Assembly (NCBI GenBank): GCA_902826305.1
Contig: CADEEH010000017.1
Location: forward strand, 1-51,538
Reading direction: 5' to 3'
From: an uncultured Burkholderiales bacterium
GTDB lineage: Bacteria; Pseudomonadota; Gammaproteobacteria; Burkholderiales; Burkholderiaceae_E
Length of the DNA: 51,538 bases
Shown: positions 1-9,700 of the stretch, in pieces
Position numbering within the stretch: the stretch's first letter is position 1
Layout of the letters: every line of letters begins with the position of its first letter
Position numbers and translations under genes: made by a program
Notes under the pieces: generated by a model
Told to the model about the DNA's origin: nothing
Databases searched by the model: none
What the model saw: the letters and a program-made list of their open reading frames with translations, nothing else

Positions 1-113
1 GTCGCGGCCTGCTGAAGATGGTCAGCCGCCGCCGCAAGCTGCTCGACTACCTGAAATCACGCAATCCTGCCGGCTACAAGACGCTGATCGAGCGTCTCGG
101 GCTGCGCAGCTGA
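1..113 (+). CDS. rpsO: 30S ribosomal protein S15, 3' end only
   Basis: The frame beginning at base 3 encodes the last 36 residues of S15, including [18 protein letters not shown] and ending ERLGLRS before TGA at 111-113. S15 binds the central domain of 16S rRNA and nucleates assembly of the small-subunit platform. The basic RRRKLLDYL helix and the C-terminus are typical of the family; the first ~50 residues lie outside the window. It is followed by a strong terminator and then pnp, the usual rpsO-pnp order in proteobacteria. In E. coli both genes are controlled at RNA level, but nothing seen here tests that. Confidence 0.95.
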   Translation, partial: RGLLKMVSRRRKLLDYLKSRNPAGYKTLIERLGLRS

Positions 114-178
114 TGGCTGCCGCCGATGCATCGGCTCCGGCCTGCCCGTCGCAGGCAACGCAGACCGAATGACCTCGG

Positions 179-205
179 CCCGCAGGTATCCCCTGCGGGT
201 TTTTT
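179..205 (+). terminator. Rho-independent terminator after rpsO
   Basis: An 8-bp perfect stem, CCCGCAGG (179-186) with CCTGCGGG (192-199), encloses a 5-base loop and runs directly into six T residues (200-205). It sits 66 bases after the rpsO stop and 70 bases before the pnp start. It should end or attenuate rpsO transcription and partly insulate pnp. Confidence 0.9.
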
Positions 206-274
206 CTTTGTTGACCGGTGAACCGTGCCGCCGGATCGAAAGCGCGGGCTGAATCGTTTGAAAGGAATATCAGC

Positions 275-2404
275 GTGTTCGAGATAGCCAAGAAGACGTT
301 CAAGTGGGGGGACAACACCGTGACCCTCGAGACGGGCGAGATCGCCCGCCAGGCAGGCGGTGCGGTGCTGGTCAACATGGATGACACCGTCGTGCTGGCC
401 TCGGTGGTTGGTGCCAAGAAGGTGAAGCCGGGCCAGGACTTCTTTCCGCTGACCGTCGACTACGTCGAGAAGTTCTATGCCGCGGGCCGCATCCCGGGCG
501 GCTTCTTCAAGCGCGAAGGTCGGCCGACCGAACGCGAGATCCTGATCTGCCGGCTGATCGATCGCCCGATCCGCCCGCTGTTCCCCGACGGCTTCTTCAA
601 CGAAGTCCAGATCATCGTGCAGGTGATGTCGAGCAACCCGGAAGTCGACAGCGACATTCCGGCGATGATCGGTGCATCGGCCGCGCTCGCGATCTCGGGC
701 CTGCCGTTCAACGGCCCGATCGGTGCCGCACGTGTCGGCTACATCGACGGCCAGTACGTGCTGAACCCGTCGGCCACGCAGATGAAGGAAAGCCAGCTCG
801 ACCTGGTCGTTGCCGGTACCGAAAGTGCCGTGCTGATGGTCGAGTCCGAGGCCAAGGAACTGCCCGAGGATGTGATGCTCGGTTCGGTCGTGTTCGGCCA
901 CGAGCAGATGAAGGTCGCGATCGACGCGATCCACGAACTGGTCGAACTCGGGGGCCGGGCGGAATGGGCCTGGAAGGCGCCGGAGAAGAACCAGGCGCTG
1001 GTCGACATGGTGACGCAGCTGGCCGAAGGGCCGATGCGCGAGGCCTATCGCGTCCGCAACAAGCAGGAGCGCACGCAGCGCGTCGCGGCGATCGAGTCCG
1101 ATGTCGCCGCGAAGGTCGCCGAACACGCCGCGGCCGCCGGTCAGCCGGCACCGGATGGCAACGAACTCGACTCGGTGCTGTTCGACCTGCAGGCCAGGCT
1201 GGTCCGTGGCCAGATCCTCGGTGGCGAGCCCCGGATCGACGGTCGCGACACCCGCACCGTGCGTCCGATCGCGATCCGCGCCGGTGTGCTGCCGCGTGCG
1301 CACGGCAGTGCGCTGTTCACCCGCGGCGAGACGCAGGCGATCGTGGCGGCCACGCTCGGCACGTCGCGCGACGAGCAGATCATCGATGCGATCAACGGCG
1401 AATACCGCGACCGCTTCATGTTCAACTACAACTTCCCGCCGTTCTCCACCGGCGAGACCGGCCGCTTCGGCGCGCCGAAGCGGCGCGAGATCGGCCACGG
1501 CAACCTGGCCAAGCGCGGCATCCGTCCGCTGCTGCCGACCGCCGAGGAGTTCGCCTACTCCCTGCGCGTCGTCTCGGAGATCACCGAGTCCAACGGTTCA
1601 TCGTCGATGGCGTCGGTCTGCGGCGGCTGCCTGGCGCTGATGGACGCCGGCGTGCCGATCAAACGGCACGTCGCCGGCGTCGCGATGGGGCTGATCAAGG
1701 AGGGCAACCGGTTCGCGGTGCTGACCGACATCCTCGGTGACGAGGATCATCTCGGCGACATGGACTTCAAGGTGGCCGGCACCGAGGTCGGGGTGACCGC
1801 ATTGCAGATGGACATCAAGATCCAGGGCATCACCAAGGAGATCATGCAGGTCGCGCTGAACCAGGCGCGCGAGGGCCGCATGCACATCCTCGGCCAGATG
1901 AAGCAGGCGATCGGCGGTGCACGCGAGGAACTGTCGGACTTCGCGCCCCGGATGTACACGATGAAGATCAACCCGGAGCGGATCCGCGACGTGATCGGCA
2001 AGGGTGGGGCGACGATCCGCCAGATCACCGAGACCACGGGCACGACGATCGACATCCAGGACGACGGCTCGATCACGATCGCCGCGGTCGACGGTGCCGC
2101 CGCCAAGCGCGCACAGAAGATGATCGAGGACCTGACCGCCGAGGTCGAGATCGGCAAGATCTATGACGGCACGGTGCTGAAGATCCTGGATTTCGGTGCG
2201 ATCGTGCAGGTGATGCCGGGCCGTGACGGACTGCTGCACGTCTCGCAGATCGCCAACGAGCGTGTGAACCAGGTTTCCGACTACGTGAAGGAAGGCCAGT
2301 CGGTCCGGGTCAAGGTGATCGAAGCCGACGACAAGGGCCGGCTGCGGCTGTCGATGAAGGCGGCGGCCGCCGACGACGCGGCGACGGCGCAGGCGGCCTC
2401 CTGA
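275..2404 (+). CDS. pnp: Polyribonucleotide nucleotidyltransferase (PNPase)
   Basis: PNPase degrades RNA 3' to 5' by phosphorolysis as a homotrimer and is part of the RNA degradosome in many proteobacteria. The 709-residue product has the full family layout: first RNase PH-like core (about 15-145), helical linker domain, second catalytic RNase PH core (about 320-540, with [19 protein letters not shown]), KH domain ([15 protein letters not shown]) and S1 domain ([20 protein letters not shown]). I chose GTG at 275, giving the conserved N-terminus [16 protein letters not shown], because AAAGGA at 261-266 lies 8 bases upstream. An in-frame ATG at 218 would add 19 residues but has no such support. 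Confidence 0.97.
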   Translation: MFEIAKKTFKWGDNTVTLETGEIARQAGGAVLVNMDDTVVLASVVGAKKVKPGQDFFPLTVDYVEKFYAAGRIPGGFFKREGRPTEREILICRLIDRPIRPLFPDGFFNEVQIIVQVMSSNPEVDSDIPAMIGASAALAISGLPFNGPIGAARVGYIDGQYVLNPSATQMKESQLDLVVAGTESAVLMVESEAKELPEDVMLGSVVFGHEQMKVAIDAIHELVELGGRAEWAWKAPEKNQALVDMVTQLAEGPMREAYRVRNKQERTQRVAAIESDVAAKVAEHAAAAGQPAPDGNELDSVLFDLQARLVRGQILGGEPRIDGRDTRTVRPIAIRAGVLPRAHGSALFTRGETQAIVAATLGTSRDEQIIDAINGEYRDRFMFNYNFPPFSTGETGRFGAPKRREIGHGNLAKRGIRPLLPTAEEFAYSLRVVSEITESNGSSSMASVCGGCLALMDAGVPIKRHVAGVAMGLIKEGNRFAVLTDILGDEDHLGDMDFKVAGTEVGVTALQMDIKIQGITKEIMQVALNQAREGRMHILGQMKQAIGGAREELSDFAPRMYTMKINPERIRDVIGKGGATIRQITETTGTTIDIQDDGSITIAAVDGAAAKRAQKMIEDLTAEVEIGKIYDGTVLKILDFGAIVQVMPGRDGLLHVSQIANERVNQVSDYVKEGQSVRVKVIEADDKGRLRLSMKAAAADDAATAQAAS

Positions 2405-2458
2405 TCGACGCGGGTCGGCGCGCCCGTGGCCTGGCCGCGGCGCGCCGGTGTTTGTCCG

Positions 2459-2498
2459 AGCGGGTGATCCTTCCGGGATCCACCCGCTTTGTCTTTCT
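2459..2498 (+). terminator. Probable terminator after pnp
   Basis: A GC-rich hairpin, AGCGGGTGATCC (2459-2470) against GGATCCACCCGCT (2476-2488) with one bulged base, is followed by TTGTCTTTCT. It lies 54 bases past the pnp stop. The T-tract is interrupted, so strength is uncertain. Confidence 0.7.
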
Positions 2499-2532
2499 GT
2501 GGCGGCAACCGTTCCGGGCGCTATGCTAAGGT

Positions 2533-2642
2533 GGGTTCTTGGCGGTCATCAGAAGTGCCGAGTGATGATATGCAGTTATTTTTCAATAACTTATGAAGCC
2601 TTTCCAATAAACATTCGTGGTTACTTGAAATAGTGTCTGTAA
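2533..2642 (+). promoter_or_regulatory. AT-rich upstream region of the YceI gene
   Basis: This stretch is far richer in A+T than its surroundings and runs into the first codons of the next gene. It contains a perfect small hairpin, GTTATT (2575-2580), loop TTTC, AATAAC (2585-2590). No Shine-Dalgarno sequence precedes ATG 2643. It probably carries the promoter and leader of that gene; I cannot assign -35 and -10 boxes with confidence. Confidence 0.4.
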
Positions 2643-3254
2643 ATGACTAATTGCAATCAAAAATCCGTGACTTTGCCAGTTTCGGCGATCGGAAGATGGA
2701 TTGCCCGGGTGCTCCTCGTCGGCGCCGTGGCCACCTCCGCCCAGGCCCAGGACACGTACCGGATCGATTCGACCCACACCTTCCCGCACTTCGAAGTGCA
2801 GCACATGCAGTTCTCGATCCAGCGCGGGCGCTTCAACAGGACCACCGGCACGCTGGTGCTGGACGAGGCGAAGAAGACCGGGTCGATCGAGGTCACGATC
2901 GACCCGGCGTCGGTCGACACCGGGCTCGAACTGCTGGAGAAGATCCTGCGCGGGCCGAACTTCTTCCACGTCGAGCGGTATCCGACGATCGAGTTTCGCG
3001 CCGACGAACTGGTGTTCGAGGGGGACAGGGTCGTGGCCGCGCCGGGGCGCCTGTCGATGACCGGGATCACCCAGCCGGTCCGGCTGACGGTGGAGAAGTT
3101 CCGTTGTGGCCGGCATCCGCTGCTGTTCAAGCCGATGTGCGGCGGCGAGGTGACCGCAACGATCAAGCGCAGCGACTTCGGCATGGACTATGCGGTCACC
3201 AGCGTCGGCGACGAGGTCCGCATCAGGATTCCGGTGGAAGCGTTCCGCGAGTGA
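2643..3254 (+). CDS. YceI-family periplasmic protein
   Basis: YceI-like proteins are secreted lipocalin-like beta-barrels that bind polyprenoid or amide lipids. The 203-residue product starts with a signal peptide (hydrophobic WIARVLLVGAVATS, cleavage near AQA before QDTYR). It then shows the family pattern: DSTHTFPHFEVQHM, FNRTTGTLVLDEA, VDTGLELLEKILRGPNFF, PTIEFRADEL and the closing IKRSDFGMDYAV. ATG 2643 is the only canonical start that keeps the signal peptide, although it lacks a clear ribosome-binding site. The 3' end overlaps the convergent NUDIX-MBL gene by 32 bases, so the two transcripts would be antisense at their ends. Ligand and pathway are unknown. Confidence 0.85.
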   Translation: MTNCNQKSVTLPVSAIGRWIARVLLVGAVATSAQAQDTYRIDSTHTFPHFEVQHMQFSIQRGRFNRTTGTLVLDEAKKTGSIEVTIDPASVDTGLELLEKILRGPNFFHVERYPTIEFRADELVFEGDRVVAAPGRLSMTGITQPVRLTVEKFRCGRHPLLFKPMCGGEVTATIKRSDFGMDYAVTSVGDEVRIRIPVEAFRE

Positions 3255-4920
3255 GCCAGCGCCCGTGGTCGTCGATGACCGCCAGGCCATCGGTCTCGAG
3301 CTTGTCCAGATGCGCGAGCAGCGAGCGGCTCGCGACCGGATGCAGTATCGGGTCGATCTCGTCGTAGACCACCGGCAGCAGCCGGTCGAGCGGCACCGGG
3401 CCCGATGCCGACAGCGCCTCGAGCGCCGACAGCACCTTGGCCTCGCGCCTCAGGCGGTGGGTGATCAGCGCCGACACCGCCTCATGACCACGGGCGATCA
3501 CCCACCCGTGGGCGGGCAGGATGAAGTCGAACGGCTCGAGCCGCAGGCGATCGAGCGAACGCAGGTACTCGCGCATGTTGCCGTCCGGCGGGTCGATCAC
3601 CGTCGTCGAACCGTTCAGGATGTGATCCCCCGAGAACAGCAGGCCGTCCTCGACCATCAGCAGGCACAGGTGGTTCGACGCGTGGCCCGGCGTGTGCAGC
3701 ACACGCAGCGTGCTGTCGCCGAGTTCGATGATGTCGCCGTCCTCGAGGACACGCATCGGTTCGAACCTCCACTCGACACTCGCCATCGGGCCCGACGGCC
3801 GGCCGAGCACCGGAGCGCCGGTGGCCGCCGACAGCGGTGCGGCCCCCGGAAAGTGATCCGGATGGGAATGGGTGCAGACGATCAGCTTCAGGTCGTCGCC
3901 GACGATCGCCCGGATCCGGTCGAGATGTCCGTCGTCGTCCGGACCCGGATCGATGACCAGGTAGCCGCCGGGTTCGCCGACGATGTAGGTGTTGGTGCCG
4001 GGCCCGGTCATCCGTCCCGGGTTCGGTGCCGTCAGCCGCATCACGTGCCGGGTCAGACGGACCGGTTCCTCGTGTTGCCAGTCCAGCCGATGCACGATGC
4101 GGCCATCGGGTGCGGTCAGTTCGAGTTCACCGTAGGCCGGGTCGTCCTCCATGAAGCGCTCGACGGTTCGCGCGAGGTATCCCGCGCGCGGGCACGACGT
4201 CCACAACGGGCGTTCGTGGCGGCAGGCGTCGAACACGTCGCGCGCGGTGTGATGCCGCGACAGCCGGCGCAGCGTGCGGATCGTCGGAAAGATCATCTCG
4301 AACTCGCCGCGTGTGTGCCGCTCGAGCGCCGCATGGGCCTCGATCAGGACCGGCTCGAAGGTCTCCGATTCGTCGGCTGACGGCGTCTGGCCGGGTGGCA
4401 TCGGTGCGGTCAGGAAGCGCGCATCGAAGCGTTTCGGCAGATCGCGATCGGTGATCCAGTGCGCGAGCCACCACACCGCGTCGACCGCGAGTGTCCAGCC
4501 CCGCTCGTCGATCTGCGACAGGAAATCGCCGTGGCGATCCATGCCGGCGAGGTCCGCGTCGTCGACGTAACTGCCGTCCGCACGCCGGGCGAGCAACACA
4601 CCGAGTTCCTCGAAGGTCTCCCGGATCGCGGCCACCGCGAACGCCCGCTGGTCGTCGGTCTGGGTCGCGCGCGCCGTCGACAGCCGGACGGCCAGCGGCG
4701 AGGCATCGGTTGCGTCGACCGCGCCGCCCGGGAACACGAACGCGCCCGGCGCGAAACTCGCCTTCATCGACCGACGCGCCATCAGCATCTGCAGGCCCTG
4801 CGCGGAATCGCGCAGCATCAGCACCGTGGCCGCCGGCCTCGGCGGCACCGGCTCGCGCCAGTCGTGCAGCCGCTTCGAGGATCGCAGCCGCCAGGCCGCG
4901 GCGCCGGACACCGGATTCAT
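3223..4920 (-). CDS. NUDIX hydrolase fused to metallo-beta-lactamase-fold hydrolase
   Basis: A 565-residue two-domain protein. Residues ~30-200 form a NUDIX domain: FPGGAVD (63-69) is separated by about 30 residues from AAIRETFEELGV (97-108). That split Nudix box is typical of NUDT19/CoA-diphosphatase-like members. Residues ~290-480 form an MBL-fold domain with metal ligands HSHPDH (351-356), HTPGHAS (His413) and GDH (432-433), as in LACTB2/glyoxalase-II-like hydrolases, followed by a C-terminal winged-helix-like tail. ATG 4920 overlaps the stop of the FadJ-like gene as ATGA, so translation is probably coupled. Context suggests hydrolysis of CoA or acyl-CoA-derived metabolites, which is inference. 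Such fusions are, to my knowledge, seen in other betaproteobacteria. Confidence 0.85.
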   Translation of the reverse strand: MNPVSGAAAWRLRSSKRLHDWREPVPPRPAATVLMLRDSAQGLQMLMARRSMKASFAPGAFVFPGGAVDATDASPLAVRLSTARATQTDDQRAFAVAAIRETFEELGVLLARRADGSYVDDADLAGMDRHGDFLSQIDERGWTLAVDAVWWLAHWITDRDLPKRFDARFLTAPMPPGQTPSADESETFEPVLIEAHAALERHTRGEFEMIFPTIRTLRRLSRHHTARDVFDACRHERPLWTSCPRAGYLARTVERFMEDDPAYGELELTAPDGRIVHRLDWQHEEPVRLTRHVMRLTAPNPGRMTGPGTNTYIVGEPGGYLVIDPGPDDDGHLDRIRAIVGDDLKLIVCTHSHPDHFPGAAPLSAATGAPVLGRPSGPMASVEWRFEPMRVLEDGDIIELGDSTLRVLHTPGHASNHLCLLMVEDGLLFSGDHILNGSTTVIDPPDGNMREYLRSLDRLRLEPFDFILPAHGWVIARGHEAVSALITHRLRREAKVLSALEALSASGPVPLDRLLPVVYDEIDPILHPVASRSLLAHLDKLETDGLAVIDDHGRWLTRGTLPPES

Positions 4921-6734
4921 CCGCGGCCGACGCGCGCCCGCAGCGAGGCTGGCGGCGAGAATCGGGAGCCGTACTTCGTCGCCAGTTCGTCGGCCCGTGC
5001 GACGAATCGTTCGACGCCGACGTAGTCGACGAAGTGCAACGCACCGCCGGCATAGGCCGGAAAGCCCCAGCCGACGATCGATCCGACGTTCGCGTCGGCC
5101 GCCGACGCGACCATCCCGTCGTCCAGGCAGCGCACCGTCTCCAACGCCTGGGCATACAAGAGGCGGTCGCGGACGTCATCGGCCGACGGGATCACCCGGC
5201 CGCCGCGTTCGAAGGTCTTCAGCCCCGGCCACAACTGTCTCGGTGCATCGTCGGGATAGTCGTAGAACCCCGCCCCGGCGGCTCGACCGTAGCGCTTGTA
5301 GCCGTGGGCCATCTTCTCGAGCACGTAGACGGCCGATTCGGCCATCCGCTCGGACTTGACGCGCGCTTTCGTGCGCGCCGGGGTCGACGGGGCATGATCG
5401 TGGTCGTGTCCGTGTCCGTGTCCGTGTCCGTGTCCGTGTCCATGGTCATGGTCATGGTCATGGTCATGGTCATGGTCGTGGCCATGGTCGTGGTCGTGGC
5501 CATGGTCATGGTCGTGGCCATGGTCATGTGCGTGCCCCGCGTTCCCCTCGGCGAGCCGTTTCAGCTCGGCCAGTTCCTCGTGCAGTCTGTCGTCGGCCAG
5601 CTTCAGCGACTGCTCGTCGAGCGCGGCCAGCGGCCCGAGCGGCATGCCGGTGGCTTCGCCGACGTGTTCGATCATCGCCGCGGGCACACCTTCACCGAGC
5701 AGGGCCATGCCCTCGTTCAGATAACTGCCGAAGACCCGGTTGCTGTAGAGGTCGCGGCCATCGATGACGGCACCATCCCGGGTGACTGGCGCGGCGGACT
5801 CGCCGCGGCGTGTGCGCGACTTCAGTTCGTTGCGCTGGAAGAACATCGTGCCGATCAGCGCCCGGGTGCTCGGCGAGCCGGCCAGCGTGGCCAGGTACCG
5901 TGTCTCGATCCGGAGCGCGGTGTCGAAGTCGACCTGGGCACCCTCGACCGCGGCCGACAGGATCGCCTGCGGTGCCGGATAGTTGCCGCGTGTCGTCTTC
6001 ATCAGCATCGCCGGGGCGACGGCGAGCATCGCGGCCAGCGCCGGGTCCGACGGGCCGCCACCGGGAATGTGATGCCCGCGTGTGTCCCAGGGCTGCACCG
6101 GGGCGGGGTTGGCGGCGATCCACGCGCGCGCGGCCGGCAGCAGCGCCTGCGGTGAATCCACCAGCGGTCCGACGATACCGGCGGCCAGCGCGTCGCGTGG
6201 TCCGATCCGGCGTCCCTCGAGCAGCAGCGGCAACGCGGCCTGCAATCCCATCATCCGGACGAACTTGGTGACACCGCCCGCGCCGGGCAGCAGACCGAGC
6301 GTGACCTCGGGGAATCCGATCTCGATGCGCGGGTCGTCGACCACGATCCGCCGATGACAGGCGAGCGCGATCTCCAGGCCGCCGCCCAGCACGCTGCCGC
6401 CGATCGCGGCGACCACCGGACGGCCGAGCCGCTCGATCCGCCGCAGCGTGGCCTTGAAGGACTCGATGTATCGGAAGAAGACGTCGCGTTCGTCGCTGCG
6501 CACCGCCAGCAGCGCATGCAGGTCGGCGCCGGCGAAGAAGGTCTTCTTGCCGGAGGCCAGGATCACACCGGTGATGTGGTCGCGTTCGGCTTCCAGGCGC
6601 GAGACCGTCGCCTCCAGCTCCGCCCGGAACGGTTCGTTGATCGTGTTGACCGGTTCGCCGGGTGAGTCGAACGTCAGGACGACGATGCCGTCGTCGTCCC
6701 GTTGCCATTGGATGCTGCCTGATTTGTTGCCCAT
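4917..6734 (-). CDS. FadJ-like enoyl-CoA hydratase protein lacking the NAD-binding domain
   Basis: Normal FadJ/FadB-type proteins join an enoyl-CoA hydratase (ECH), a Rossmann 3-hydroxyacyl-CoA dehydrogenase domain and a C-terminal dehydrogenase domain. Here residues 8-300 are a complete ECH domain (FAGADLHALL; GGGLEIALACH with Glu121; FPEVTLGLLPGAGG with Glu143), so hydratase activity is plausible. After RNELKSRTRRGES (301-313) the sequence passes through a ~17-residue linker directly to DLYSNRVFGSYLNEG (328-342), the start of the C-terminal dehydrogenase domain. The GxGxxG Rossmann domain and the catalytic His-Glu region are absent. Residues 401-447 are an alternating His repeat inserted before the last part (GRAAGAGFYDYPDD). 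The total is 605 residues against ~700-720 usually. ATG 6734 is preferred over GTG 6749. It is the fourth gene of the minus-strand run, 54 bases after a GGDEF-EAL gene. Confidence 0.85.
   Translation of the reverse strand: MGNKSGSIQWQRDDDGIVVLTFDSPGEPVNTINEPFRAELEATVSRLEAERDHITGVILASGKKTFFAGADLHALLAVRSDERDVFFRYIESFKATLRRIERLGRPVVAAIGGSVLGGGLEIALACHRRIVVDDPRIEIGFPEVTLGLLPGAGGVTKFVRMMGLQAALPLLLEGRRIGPRDALAAGIVGPLVDSPQALLPAARAWIAANPAPVQPWDTRGHHIPGGGPSDPALAAMLAVAPAMLMKTTRGNYPAPQAILSAAVEGAQVDFDTALRIETRYLATLAGSPSTRALIGTMFFQRNELKSRTRRGESAAPVTRDGAVIDGRDLYSNRVFGSYLNEGMALLGEGVPAAMIEHVGEATGMPLGPLAALDEQSLKLADDRLHEELAELKRLAEGNAGHAHDHGHDHDHGHDHDHGHDHDHDHDHDHDHGHGHGHGHGHGHDHDHAPSTPARTKARVKSERMAESAVYVLEKMAHGYKRYGRAAGAGFYDYPDDAPRQLWPGLKTFERGGRVIPSADDVRDRLLYAQALETVRCLDDGMVASAADANVGSIVGWGFPAYAGGALHFVDYVGVERFVARADELATKYGSRFSPPASLRARVGRG
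5393..5534 (-). repeat. Hexanucleotide repeat encoding a His-Asp/His-Gly tract
   Basis: On the plus strand the DNA is a run of hexamers of the types CGTGTC, CATGGT and CGTGGC, in phase with the FadJ-like reading frame on the minus strand. It encodes alternating His-Asp and His-Gly dipeptides: 24 His in 47 residues (401-447). Repeats of this kind can change length by slippage in steps of two residues without breaking the frame. Confidence 0.9.
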
Positions 6735-6788
6735 CGCTGCCTGCCGCACGTGATGGGTCGCAGCATACCGCGCCGCCGCGCCGCGCGC

Positions 6789-9700
6789 CTAGCCGCGCAG
6801 CGACGTCGCCTTCGGTCCGCCGGGCCGTTGCTGGACCCCCGCGTTGTGGCGGACGATCAGATCGAGGATCGAATCGTCGAGCACCAGCGCCGCCGCGTTG
6901 GGCACCGCGATCAGCTTGGACTGCGGCAGCGGTCGCGACAGTGCATAACCCTGCGCGTAATCGGCGCCGAGCTGGAGCAGCGAGCGGACGATGTCGGCGT
7001 TCTCGGCCCATTCGGCCACACACGCCATGCCCAGCTCGTGACCGAGGTCGATGATCGCGCGGGCGATCGCGAAGTTGGCCGGATTCAGGTTGACGTCGCG
7101 GATGAAGCCGCCGTCGATCTTGATGATGTCACCCGGCAGTTCCTTCAGGTACGAGAACGAGCTGTAGCCGGCGCCGAAATCGTCCAGCGCGAGCCGGGCG
7201 CCGAACGACTTGATCCGGTCGACGAAACGACGGGTGTTGTTCAGGTCGTAGAGCGCGATCGTCTCGGTGATCTCGAAACACAACTTGCCGGCCGCGTGCG
7301 GATGGTCGCGCACGATCGCCAGCACGTCCTCGACGAAACGCTCGTCGTTCAGCGACGCACCGGACAGGTTCATCGTCACGAAGTCGACGCGGTCGCGGTG
7401 CGCCGGATTCTCGTCGAGCAGGCGCAGCGTATCCTCGAGCACCCAGCGGTCGATCTTGGTCATCACGCCGTTGCGCTCCGCCGCGCCGATGAAGCGGCCG
7501 GGCGGGATCACCCGGCCGTCGGCGTCGCGCATCCGCACCAGCACTTCGTAGCTGAGGTCGGCGTGCGGGTGGTGCAGCGAGACCACCGGCTGCAGCACCG
7601 TGAACATCCGGTCGGCCGGGAAGTGTTCACGCATGCCGGCGACCAGGCGGATCTCCTCGAGGTGGCTGCGCAGCTCGTCGCTGCCCTCGGTGAACACCAT
7701 CACCTTGGAGCCGCCGAGCCGCTTGGCCTCGCGGCACGCGCGATCGGATGCGGCGATCGCATCGCGTTCGCTCATCGGATCCTCGAGTGCGATCAGGCCG
7801 ATGCTGCCGTCGATCGTGAACGCCTTGTCCTGGTAGGTGTAGGCGCTGCCGCTGAGGACCTGCAGCACCCGTGCGCAACGGTCCTCGGCATGGGCCAGCG
7901 TCGAGTCGTCGAATACGATCACGAATTCGTCGCCGCCGACCCGGGCGATCTGCCCGGAGCGGCCGATCGTCTCGCGCAGCCTGGCGGCCACCTGCTCGAG
8001 CACGTGGTCACCGGCCGGATGACCGAACAGGTCGTTGACCAGCTTGAAGCGGTCCAGGTCGAGATAGGCGATCGATGCCGGCACCCCGGCCCGTGTGCGC
8101 GCCAGTGCCTGCTGCAGGCAGGCCTCGAGACCGCGCCGGTTGATCAGCCCGGTCAGCGGGTCGTGTTCGGCAAGGAATGCAAGGCGCTCCTCGGCCTGCT
8201 TGCGATGGGTGATCTCCTGGATCGACCCTTCGATCCGGTCGTTCTTGCGCACCGCGCGAAGCTGGAACCAGCGCCGCCCGCCGCCGGGTCCGTCGACCGG
8301 CAGCTCGACCTCGGCGCTGTCGGCGCCGGCGAGCTTGCCGCCAAGATCCTGCATCGAGCGTTGACCGAACACGTCGTCGAAGTGGATCGTCGGTGCCACG
8401 GCCGCGTCGGCCGCAAAGCCGAACAGGCGCCGGAACGCGGAATTGGATTCGGTGACCGCGCCGCGGGCGTCGAGAGTGAACAGCCCGATCGGCGAGGCAT
8501 CGTAGTTCTCGCGCATCCGCTGCAGCGCGGCCAGCGCGCTGCCTTGTGCGGCGACACGTCGGCGTCGTTCGTGGTTCAGGCCTTCGGCCAGCGCGAACGC
8601 GACCAGGAACGCCGACATGATCGTCGCGACCTGGTTGTTGACGCCGGGAACTCGGGTCTCGATCACACCCGCCGTGTAGCCCGCCTCGACCAGGTGCCCG
8701 ATCAGGGCCAGCAGCCACGCCACTGCCGAGAAACGCGCGGTGGCCGAGCCGGAGGGGCCGGTCGACTTCCCGAACAGCGTGAGCAGCACCGACGCGACGA
8801 GCACCGGAAGGGCGGTGACGACCAGGGTCCAGAACAGCGGCGTGGACAGCCGTGTCGGCAGCAGGATCGACAGGCCCAGCGTCAGCACCGAGGCGGGGAT
8901 CGTCCAAGCCGACCAGTGGCCGATGCCACGTTGCCGGAGGTCGCCGGCACACAGCGCCCGGAACAGCATCGCGGTGAACATCGCGTAGGCGCTGGCGACC
9001 ACCTGGCGCAGCTGCTGCGTCTGGATGACCTCGGGCAGCAGCAGGCCCCAGCTGCGATCGAAACCCGCGGTGCTCGCCGCCAGCCAGAGCCCGGTCAGCG
9101 ACCAGCCGGCGAAGTAGAGCAGCTTCGGATCACGGGCCGCGCTCCAGATCAGAACGCCGGAGACCGCCAGCATCGCCAGCGCGCCGAACAGGATGCCGCC
9201 GCGGCGCTCGGTGTGCACCAGCAGGTCGCGTGCCTCGCGCAGGTCGGTGATGCGCACGTCGATGCGCGCGGTGCCGCTCGCGTTGAGCCGCGCGACCAGT
9301 TCCAGTGGTCCGTCGACCGCCCGCGGCGGCAACGCCGCCGAAAAGCCGATCGGGCTGGCCTGCAGCATCCGTCCCGCGCGCTGGCGTGTTGCACGATCGT
9401 AGCCGTGCAGAGTGCCCGATGCATCGCGCAACCACATCTCGACGGTCTGCAGGCCGGGCGAGCGGAACACGACCACCTGGTTCGTCGCCGGCGTGGCCGG
9501 CGTGGGCAACTCGATGCGGAGCCAGAACGGGTCGAGGCTGCCGCCGGTCTCGATCACCTGCCGTGACGCCGGGGCCGCGTGCAACTGCGGCAGCACCGTT
9601 TCGAGTCGCAGCGCCGCGCCGCTGTCGTGCAGCACCTGCATCGACACCCCCGGCGACGAGTCGGCGGGAGATTCGCGCAACCCCATCTGGAACCAGAGGA

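Noticed and set aside
74-1498. 474-codon open frame antisense to pnp
   Set aside because: Composition rich in Arg/Asp/His/Gln, no recognisable domain, and pnp on the other strand is certain.
6750-9566. Long open frame on the plus strand opposite the first GGDEF-EAL gene (938 codons)
   Set aside because: Same reasoning: low-complexity composition, no motif, and complete overlap with a clear multi-domain gene.
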